From Caballeronia sp. BR00000012568055 (GTDB lineage: Bacteria; Pseudomonadota; Gammaproteobacteria; Burkholderiales; Burkholderiaceae): a stretch of 38,387 nt of DNA. The DNA is taken from the NCBI RefSeq assembly GCF_029439455.1, contig NZ_JAQFVG010000253.1:1-38387 (forward strand), given 5' to 3'. The notes below the pieces were generated by a model. It was not told the origin of the DNA and made no database searches. It saw only the letters and a program-made list of their open reading frames with translations. Shown in pieces: positions 32,308 to 38,387 of the stretch. Within the stretch, counting starts at the first letter, position 1. Each line of letters opens with the position of its first letter. Position numbers and translations under genes: made by a program.

Positions 32308-32919
32308 TTAGCGCGAGTGACGATCGGCGAGCACGTCGTCGATCAACCCATAGCGTTTCGCTTCCTCGGCGGACATGAAGTTGTCGCGTTCGGTGTCACG
32401 CTCGATCTGCTCCACGCTTTGGCCCGTGCAATCCGCCAAGGCAGCATTGAGCCGCTTGCGCAGATACAGCACTTCCTTCGCCTGTATTTCGATGTCCGCA
32501 GCCGTGCCCTGACTGCCGCCCGAGGGTTGGTGAATCATGATCCGCGCGTTGGGCAGCGCGTAGCGTTTGCCTTTTTGTCCGGCCGCGAGCAGGGAAGTCG
32601 CCATGCTCGCGGCGAATCCCGTGCATAGCGTAGAGACTTCGGGCTTGATGAACTGCATGGTGTCGTAGATGGCGAGCCCGTCGTACACCGAACCGCCCGG
32701 CGAGTTGATATAGAGCGAGATATCTTTGTCGGGATTCTCCGCTTCGAGATAGAGCAGTTGCGCGACCACGAGACTGGCGGATTGCCCGTCCACCGGACCG
32801 ACCAGAAACACGATACGTTCGCGTAGCAGCCGCGAGTAAATGTCGAACGCGCGCTCGCCACGCCCCGATTGTTCGATCACGGTCGGCACGAGCCCGAAGC
32901 TTGCGTAGAGAGAGGTCAT
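32308..32919 (-). CDS. clpP: ATP-dependent Clp protease proteolytic subunit, paralogue
   Basis: Encodes 203 residues from an ATG with AAAGGA 9 nt upstream. Catalytic residues are intact: S105 in [12 protein letters not shown]130 in MIHQPSGG and D179 in [31 protein letters not shown] is the oligomer-interface strand and helix. A stand-alone ClpP without clpX or tig nearby suggests a second, accessory copy rather than the housekeeping tig-clpP-clpX locus. It is divergent from an ECF sigma factor gene, with a 200-bp spacer. Confidence 0.88.
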   Translation of the reverse strand: MTSLYASFGLVPTVIEQSGRGERAFDIYSRLLRERIVFLVGPVDGQSASLVVAQLLYLEAENPDKDISLYINSPGGSVYDGLAIYDTMQFIKPEVSTLCTGFAASMATSLLAAGQKGKRYALPNARIMIHQPSGGSQGTAADIEIQAKEVLYLRKRLNAALADCTGQSVEQIERDTERDNFMSAEEAKRYGLIDDVLADRHSR

Positions 32920-33119
32920 GTCAGCGTCCTTTGATAAGGGCAACGCAGCGGCGCCACGTTCTGTGTTGATGACGGCTGTGGAAGCCAATATGTGACATGA
33001 AAATATTTTCGCTGGCCTGTCACGCGGGCACAGCTTCGCCCGTCATACGCATGAATCCCGGCGTTCTGGCAGACTTTGGCAGACTGACTGCGCCGGACCA
33101 CCTTGCACGGAGCATCTGC

Positions 33120-34022
33120 ATGACTGAACCACGCATCCCAAAAAACGATCGGCGCGCCCCGGTTACTTTCGACTTTTTCCACGCCCAGCGCCGGCGTCTG
33201 GTGTCGCTCGCGTATCGCATGCTCGGCAGCCGCGCGGAAGCGGAAGACGTCGTGCAGGACGCGTGGCTGAAGTGGCACACAGCGGACTCGGCCGAACTGC
33301 GCGAGCCGGGCGCATGGCTGACCACGGTGGTCACGCGGCTGTCCATCGACCGATTGCGGGTGCTTCAAACAGAATACGCGGCACGCGAGAGTGGCTGGCT
33401 GCCGGAACCGTGGATCGATTCGACCGTGCCTTCGCCTGAAAACGAAGTATTGGACGGCGCGCAGTTGTCGTATGGGTTGACGCTGCTAATGGATAAGCTT
33501 TCGCCCGACGAGCGCGCGGCGTTTTTACTGCGCGAGGCTTTCGACTGTGATTACGCCGCTATCAGCGAGGCTATCGGCAGGCAAGCGGAACACTGCCGTC
33601 AGCTTATCCATCGTGCGAAAACGCGGCTCGCGCGTGCTGGCGCGCCGCAGAAACCGGTCGATGCTGTTGCACGGCGGCGCGTGGTCGGGCAATTGCGCGA
33701 TGCGATTGCGGCGCAGGATCACGCAGCGCTGTTCGAAGCGCTCAACGGCACGCAGATGGTCTGCGACACGCCCGAGCCGGTGTACGCGGTGGCCCACGCC
33801 GAAGTGCCGCAACTCGAAGAGCCAATGGGCGACGCACTGTTTGTCGATGGCGATGTCGTGGCGTTGTGGGTTCCGGGCTTCAACGCGGACGGCGAATTCG
33901 TGATGCACATCGTGACCGAGCCGGAGGCGGTGGCCGAAGTGAATCGTACGGTCGGGCGGGATGCGATCACGCAGTTGTTGGCGCGAATTTCTCAGGAAGC
34001 GAAGTTGTCGCTGCTTGTTTGA
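33120..34022 (+). CDS. SigJ/ECF41-like sigma factor with C-terminal SnoaL-type domain
   Basis: Encodes 300 residues from an ATG with GGAG upstream. Region 2 is RRRLVSLAYRMLGSRAEAEDVVQDAWLKWH (in outline). The linker has ESGWLPEPW, the WLPEP phrase typical of SigJ/ECF41 factors. Region 4 is LSPDERAAFLLREAFDCDYAAISEAIGRQAEHCRQLIHRAKTRL (in outline). A C-terminal domain of about 110 residues resembles SnoaL/NTF2 folds, which autoregulate these sigma factors without an anti-sigma protein. The DGGGK motif usually present in that domain is not seen here, so the domain may be degenerate or a variant. No carboxymuconolactone decarboxylase partner is adjacent. Confidence 0.82.
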   Translation: MTEPRIPKNDRRAPVTFDFFHAQRRRLVSLAYRMLGSRAEAEDVVQDAWLKWHTADSAELREPGAWLTTVVTRLSIDRLRVLQTEYAARESGWLPEPWIDSTVPSPENEVLDGAQLSYGLTLLMDKLSPDERAAFLLREAFDCDYAAISEAIGRQAEHCRQLIHRAKTRLARAGAPQKPVDAVARRRVVGQLRDAIAAQDHAALFEALNGTQMVCDTPEPVYAVAHAEVPQLEEPMGDALFVDGDVVALWVPGFNADGEFVMHIVTEPEAVAEVNRTVGRDAITQLLARISQEAKLSLLV

Positions 34023-34172
34023 TCGACGCGATTTATTGTTGAGTTGGCAGGATTGCCCAAGATCTTGTCAGAAAACTCGGCTTTTGATTGAACTAATCTG
34101 TACGCATCGCGTAAAAAGACGCGAGTGGTGGTAGTTGCTGTCCGCCGCTAAACCTTCATGTTGGCGCGTGAG

Positions 34173-34619
34173 TTATTTCAGAGAAGGAAAGTTCATCAGC
34201 AAGTCGTCTTCGTTCGATCGCTTCTTCGATGTACTGCACGTCTCGCAGAGCACGGCGAGATAGTCGAGTTCGACTGTATCCCAGGTAGTCGCATCGATCG
34301 GTTCGGAAAGCGTCGCCAGATACGCCACGTGAAATGCCGATCTATCGACAGAAGCATGACAAATGGCGCAATTCGCGATACGACTGCGGCCGGGATAAGT
34401 GGCCGGAACATGCTCGCGAGCCATTACCCGGTCTACACGGGCATCGAGACACGCGCGAGAACAGTAGCATTCGAGGCCGCGAAAGTTATCACTCTCGACA
34501 TGAGCCACGCGTCCATCGAAGTGCAAACGCGACCGTTCGCGAACGACCTCGTACACGCGGCCCAGGAAGATCTTGTGACAATGAAAGCATTCGAAATGCT
34601 CCGGCTGAGCGAGTTCCAT
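34173..34619 (-). CDS. Putative zinc-binding protein with nine cysteines, unknown
   Basis: Encodes 148 residues without signal peptide or membrane helix. Cysteines occur in four clusters: C11-FH-C14, C51-Y-C53-SRA-C57, C84-AI-C87 and C125-ET-C128. These could bind two zinc ions as paired treble-clef or ribbon knuckles; the CYCSRACLDA segment resembles MYM/HIT-type fingers. The opposite strand is also open, but this strand has the organised cysteine pattern and is preferred. It stands alone, and I do not recognise the family. A DNA, RNA or protein interaction role is a guess. Confidence 0.55.
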   Translation of the reverse strand: MELAQPEHFECFHCHKIFLGRVYEVVRERSRLHFDGRVAHVESDNFRGLECYCSRACLDARVDRVMAREHVPATYPGRSRIANCAICHASVDRSAFHVAYLATLSEPIDATTWDTVELDYLAVLCETCSTSKKRSNEDDLLMNFPSLK

Positions 34620-35029
34620 GCGAATGCCCTCAACGGTGGGGGCTACTCAGCGTAGTGAGTTGCCTGAATGGCGACTGATCTTTGTGTATTGCCGACCACG
34701 GTCCTGAACGCGGACAAGGCAACTATAGTCGATCCCGTCGATGAAAAGACGAGATAACTAAAACTTTATTGAAGAGTCAGTTGAGCGGAATGCAGTTCCT
34801 TGGTGCACGCGGTTGCGTCACTGGAGAATATGCATCGCATGATAGTCGATCACAGAAAATGATTAGCTATACGAATGAAGTGAATTAATTGGTAAGACTC
34901 AATGGAAATCGTGGCGTTGACTCTGTCCGATATGCGAAAGAGGAGCTGGCAAGAAGCGCGTGCGCTTCTTGCCGTGAGGGCGGTCAACTAGAAAGTGTCA
35001 CTTACGCGAACCGCTCCGATGCGTTTGCC
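34620..35029. other. Intergenic region with strong hairpin, no gene
   Basis: A 410-bp AT-richer spacer. GGCAAGAAGCGC (34948-34959) and GCGCTTCTTGCC (34962-34973) form a perfect 12-bp palindrome with a 2-bp centre, 57 nt beyond the stop of the glycoside hydrolase. It is probably the 3'-end structure of that minus-strand gene, although no T-tract follows. The remainder, the promoter side of the cysteine-rich gene, shows nothing clear. Confidence 0.45.
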
Positions 35030-36466
35030 TTATTTCGGATGAGACGAAACGAAGGACTTGTAGGCGCTGTATGCAGCCTTCTGCGTTTTCCCATCGTTCT
35101 GCAACAAGCCGTACGGACCTTCGCCATACGAGGGATCGTCATAAAGCTCATACATTTGAATCGACTCGACATCGTACGTCGATGCAACCGAGGCAAATTC
35201 CGCCATCATGCTGTTGCCGGTCAGGTATGTAGCGATCTGAGCATTGGTGCCTTGATCAGGACGCACGCCGAATTCGGTCAGCCAAATGGGTTTTCCGAAA
35301 CTCTGAAGTTTGGAGAGCACGTTATAGCATCCCGAGCCGCCGCATGCGTTCTGGATATCACCGAAGTCGGAGTACCAGTGCCATGCGGTGATGTCCCAGG
35401 ATACGACAGGATGCCCGCTCGTGCCGTCCGGTTGAGTGCCTTGTGCCAGCATTTGGTCGAAGGCGAAATGCAGCCAGCCCAGCGCACCAATAACGATCTT
35501 CGCCTGCGGATCGACCGCCTTCACGCCTGCGATTAGTCCTCGAATTGCACTGCGAGCAATCATGAACTTGGCGTTATCGAAATCCGTGGGCTTCGTGCCG
35601 TCGACATTGCCGACCAGCGTTTCCAATTCCAGTTCGTTCCCGATCTCGTAGTACGGCGCGTGCATCTGATTGGCAACTTGCTGCGCAAGCGTATAGCCCG
35701 CGTTATATGCGGCGGCTTCGTTCTGGAAAGATTGGCCGATGGTGATCGTGGGATAGAGTGTCACGCCGCCGGCTGCCATGGTTTTCGCGGCCGCAGCGAG
35801 CGTTGCGGCGCTGTTCACGTCACCAACATCGTTGCGGTAAATCTTGACGCCGAGATCCTGCAATTGTGAAAGCTGAGTTTGTATGCTCGTGGTGTCATAC
35901 GCGCCACCGGAGCTGATATGGCCGTTGACGCCATAAAACACGCTGCCCGTGGTCGAAGTCTTGCCGGTTGAGGCGGGCGTCGAGTTGGTTTGCGAAACGG
36001 AGACATTCAGATTAACGGTGTTGCGAACGCCGTTTTGCGAGCTGGACGCAATCACCTGCCAGGTTGCCGAGCCTGCCGTCAGTTTGGATGTATCGACCGA
36101 CACCGAATACTTGCCGTTCGCCGGAGCGACGGACGCGCCGATCTTCTTTCCGGTGGACGAGTCATACACCGCGACACTGACCCATTTCGATCCCGCCGTA
36201 CCTTGAACTGTGACGGTTCCGGAGACTGTTGCGTTTGCCGACGGCGACGCCACGGTGAACACAGAGGCGTTTCTTGCTGCGTTTGCGACCGCGGATACGT
36301 TCGAAGCCGCGGATGTGTCTTCACCGCCGCCGCAAGCGGACAGCAACACGCCACCGGCAATGGCAGCAGTGAGCAGGCGTGCTGCCGGTACAAGCGAAAA
36401 GAGATTGCGCCCTTGTTTAATTAGGATGCCAGACGATCGTTTGAGAGGGGTGTTTGAAGAATTCAT
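35030..36466 (-). CDS. Glycoside hydrolase-like lipoprotein with Ig-like domain
   Basis: Encodes 478 residues. A long basic N-terminus leads to the lipobox LLSAC with C45 lipidated. Residues 68-155 form an Ig-like beta domain (PSANATVSGTVTVQGTAG), then a Ser/Thr linker. Residues 176-475 are a TIM barrel of clan GH-A type. The predicted acid/base is E278 in YYEIGNELE and the nucleophile is E398 in IWLTEFGV, with FYGVNGH near the start and AWHWYSDFG between. It resembles GH5/GH39-like beta-glycosidases. Its location beside an exopolysaccharide initiation gene suggests a role in processing an extracellular polymer. Family and substrate are uncertain. Confidence 0.75.
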   Translation of the reverse strand: MNSSNTPLKRSSGILIKQGRNLFSLVPAARLLTAAIAGGVLLSACGGGEDTSAASNVSAVANAARNASVFTVASPSANATVSGTVTVQGTAGSKWVSVAVYDSSTGKKIGASVAPANGKYSVSVDTSKLTAGSATWQVIASSSQNGVRNTVNLNVSVSQTNSTPASTGKTSTTGSVFYGVNGHISSGGAYDTTSIQTQLSQLQDLGVKIYRNDVGDVNSAATLAAAAKTMAAGGVTLYPTITIGQSFQNEAAAYNAGYTLAQQVANQMHAPYYEIGNELELETLVGNVDGTKPTDFDNAKFMIARSAIRGLIAGVKAVDPQAKIVIGALGWLHFAFDQMLAQGTQPDGTSGHPVVSWDITAWHWYSDFGDIQNACGGSGCYNVLSKLQSFGKPIWLTEFGVRPDQGTNAQIATYLTGNSMMAEFASVASTYDVESIQMYELYDDPSYGEGPYGLLQNDGKTQKAAYSAYKSFVSSHPK

Positions 36467-37762
36467 TTAGTCAATTAAGCAATTAGGGTAACTAACGGGT
36501 AATAACGAAATGTGTGCATCAAATAAACGTCGTCACCGCGAGGGCTGCACGAAAAAAGCGACAACAGGAATCCACGCGTTCCGGATAAGAACGCCTGTTC
36601 TGAATCGGTGCGACGATGATTAGCAGATGAAAGCGAAGAGCGAGATGAGGGCGAACCTGATCAATGCACGAGCGTTCTAAAGATGAATTCAAAGGGACAC
36701 ATGCGCAAACGTTTGCGCCCTAAAATTAGTCTCTAATGCAAACTTTCTTCCGCCTGCGCCGTCCTGGTCGATCAACTACGTCCAGCGCGAAACGTATTGT
36801 CGGACTATAACATGAATAAATTATTTACCGCTAGCGTAAATATCATACGGTAATAGGTACTTGTTTAGCGTTCCGAAACAACATTAATCATCAGATGAAT
36901 AAGGGTTTGAGAGTGATGGTTGTTGAAAAACCGTCCTTATGTGCGCTTATTCAACGCCCAGCAAAGGTATGGAAGAGCGATTTGGTAAATCCTTCGCCCA
37001 CTGCCCATCGCCTAAGGCAAGCTCAAAATGAAATGTATTGAACGGGTAAACACGCACTCATCGCTATTGCAGCAACAACAAAAATCGAGCTTGCTGTTGC
37101 GACAATCCGACATGTGGTGACATTAACGATACGGTCGTGCTGATTCACTTCTATTGCGCTATCAGACTCACCGCACGTGCGACACACGAGATTCGGTCTG
37201 CTCGCGTTTGCATGGCATAACTATCTAAAGTCGCATGCCGACGCTGATCTTCACCAAAGCGCAAAAGAATCTTCACACGGTTATTTTTTCTATATTCAGT
37301 CAGTCTGATTGGCAGGATTGACCAAGGTGTTGGCCAGAATTTTTTTGCGCATCACGTATGCTTGGTCCTTGTCTGTATCCATCTCTACCTCAAGCACAGA
37401 AGCTCGCGATCGATCGTGTTGAGGGCTTCAGACAATCTCGTCACCCGGAGCGCGTTTAAGCGATGCACCTTTCCGTCGTGTCTGCGCTGAGTACCCGCTC
37501 CGACGATTGACGCGACGAATCCGCAGTGTGCAGCGAAAACGCCGATGTAATCCCTAATTGATATTAGGACTACATATATGTCACGTCGAAATGTCATGGA
37601 ATCGTCTCGAGTTTTGAATCACGTTATCGGCTGCACGCTGTCACTGATCTACTGACCTCAAACGATACGTTCGCGATCGTCTCGCTGACGAGCGCTTCAG
37701 TCCTGAATTCGAGCACGGAAACGCCGAGGTAATCGTCGAGTAACTTTGATCCGGGGACCGCA
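36467..37762. other. Long non-coding region upstream of exopolysaccharide gene
   Basis: About 1.3 kb, clearly AT-richer than the rest, with no frame showing local codon bias. Contents seen: the operator-like 16-bp palindrome at 36703-36718; TACCG/CGGTA arms around 36824-36852; a copy of a diverged repeat at 37312-37342 that also occurs at 34045-34075; and CCTAAT-TGAT-ATTAGG at 37553-37568, 195 bp before the sugar transferase. The size and number of palindromes suggest a heavily regulated promoter for the downstream cluster, or a small RNA, but neither is proven. Confidence 0.5.
36703..36718. promoter_or_regulatory. Perfect LacI-type palindrome
   Basis: GCGCAAACGTTTGCGC is a 16-bp perfect palindrome with the AAACGTTT centre characteristic of LacI-family operators. 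It lies about 240 bp upstream of the glycoside hydrolase lipoprotein start and about 1 kb before the sugar transferase. The LacI protein encoded at 26544-27554 or another family member could bind it. Confidence 0.6.
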
Positions 37763-38387
37763 ATGGCATTAGCCGACAAGGTGTGGGAGTCAGTGTCAGA
37801 CGATGGTGTACCTGAGTACGCGGGTGCGAGAGACTCCATTTCATCGGAGTCTTCTGTCGAGGCCGCCGCGAGCCAGTCACTTTCGTTCGATGACTACGAT
37901 GCCGACGACACGTTCGAACCAATTGCGCTCAGCGACGTCGCCAAGCGCGCCATGGACATTCTCGGGTCGGCTGCCTTGCTCGTTTTGCTCCTGCCGGTGT
38001 TCATCGCGTTATGTCTGATTGTCGCGAGAGACGGCGGACGGCCGATCTTCGGTCATGTCCGTGTAGGACAAGGCGGAAGGGCGTTCAAATGTCTGAAATT
38101 TCGCTCCATGGTGACCGACGCCGATGCCGTACTCGCGGATCTTCTTGCTAAGGACAGTCAGGCCAGGGAAGAGTGGAATCGCGACTTCAAATTAAAGAAT
38201 GATATTCGGATCACGCCTATCGGCCGCTTACTGCGTCGCACGAGTCTGGATGAACTTCCGCAACTCTGGAACGTGCTTCGCGGTGATATGAGCCTTGTCG
38301 GTCCTCGTCCTATTGTCGAAAAGGAACTGCCCCGCTACGGCAAAGACAGACGCTATTACCTGCTGGTCAAACCCGGAATGACGGGAC
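37763..38387 (+). CDS. Undecaprenyl-phosphate sugar transferase, 3'-truncated by window edge
   Basis: 208 codons are present; the gene runs off the right edge. GGGGA lies 8 nt before the ATG. A variable acidic N-terminus (about 1-65) is followed by a membrane re-entrant helix ([23 protein letters not shown] in outline). The polyprenyl-phosphate hexose-1-phosphate transferase domain then shows [56 protein letters not shown] (in outline) and LVKPGMTG. This is the WbaP/WcaJ catalytic domain that starts exopolysaccharide repeat-unit assembly on undecaprenyl phosphate. The short form without the N-terminal four-helix region is like PglC-type or short WbaP proteins. It probably opens an exopolysaccharide operon. 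Confidence 0.88.
   Translation, partial: MALADKVWESVSDDGVPEYAGARDSISSESSVEAAASQSLSFDDYDADDTFEPIALSDVAKRAMDILGSAALLVLLLPVFIALCLIVARDGGRPIFGHVRVGQGGRAFKCLKFRSMVTDADAVLADLLAKDSQAREEWNRDFKLKNDIRITPIGRLLRRTSLDELPQLWNVLRGDMSLVGPRPIVEKELPRYGKDRRYYLLVKPGMTG

Noticed and set aside
34158..34655. Plus-strand frame of 165 codons over the cysteine-rich gene
   Set aside because: No organised motifs; the minus strand has four spaced cysteine clusters and better codon bias.
34889..35536. Plus-strand frame of 215 codons at the end of the glycoside hydrolase
   Set aside because: Runs antisense through the conserved catalytic barrel and lacks any recognisable domain.
36895..37041. 48-codon plus-strand frame in the long spacer
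   Set aside because: No ribosome binding site, no codon bias and no hydrophobic or domain pattern.
37385..37839. Two short minus-strand frames sharing a DY(I/L)GV phrase
   Set aside because: The similarity is a few residues only and the second overlaps the start of the sugar transferase.
1..38387. CRISPR arrays, tRNA/rRNA genes, transposases or attachment sites
   Set aside because: No spaced repeat arrays, cloverleaf sequences, rRNA segments, transposase frames or terminal inverted repeats were recognised by eye.

Overview
The window looks like a chromosomal stretch of a Burkholderiaceae bacterium, probably Paraburkholderia or Caballeronia. The evidence is high GC with strong third-position GC bias, a DUF4148 secreted protein, a Tat-exported phosphocholine-specific phospholipase C, MocR, AraC and LacI regulators, and an exopolysaccharide locus beginning at the right edge. 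No rRNA, tRNA, CRISPR array, IS element or prophage was recognised. The placement is inference from gene content and style only.

Layout. 1-3.2 kb: the 3' part of L-fuconate dehydratase, a small unknown protein, a DUF4337 membrane protein, a secreted histidine phosphatase and a DUF3253 protein. 3.2-7 kb: two divergent regulator/enzyme pairs, AraC with an SDR and MocR with a PaaI-type thioesterase. 7-8.2 kb: a sigma-70-type factor broken by an in-frame TAA, followed by two small translationally coupled genes. 8.2-12.3 kb: an ABC exporter, a second SDR, a DUF2278 protein and two small unknown genes. 12.3-16.2 kb: phospholipase C with a small lipoprotein, a YXWGXW lipoprotein and a secreted dienelactone-hydrolase-like enzyme.

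16.2-22 kb is the most coherent system. Reading leftwards on the minus strand, it encodes an AcoR-type sigma-54 activator, the 24-residue PQQ precursor PqqA, the peptide chaperone PqqD, a PQQ alcohol dehydrogenase with the Asp-Tyr-Asp signature of lanthanide-dependent enzymes, and a periplasmic binding protein fused to a cytochrome c domain. Both pqqA and the dehydrogenase have a GG-N10-GC sigma-54 promoter. Upstream of each is the same 17-bp dyad, TGTTGC-N5-G(C/G)AACA. The likely picture is one enhancer-binding protein that switches on cofactor precursor, dehydrogenase and electron acceptor together, with pqqB, pqqC and pqqE supplied from elsewhere in the genome.

22-30 kb: an FMN azoreductase, an orphan spore-coat-U pilin-like protein, a DUF4148 protein with two tandem terminators, an M30-type zinc metalloprotease lipoprotein, and a LacI regulator divergent from a GH3 beta-glucosidase. 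30-34.7 kb: TetR divergent from NnrU, an Asp-nucleophile alpha/beta hydrolase, a ClpP paralogue, a SigJ-like ECF sigma factor and a nine-cysteine putative zinc protein. 35-38.4 kb: a lipoprotein glycoside hydrolase, about 1.3 kb of AT-richer non-coding DNA with several palindromes, and the start of a WbaP/WcaJ-type sugar transferase that probably opens an exopolysaccharide cluster.
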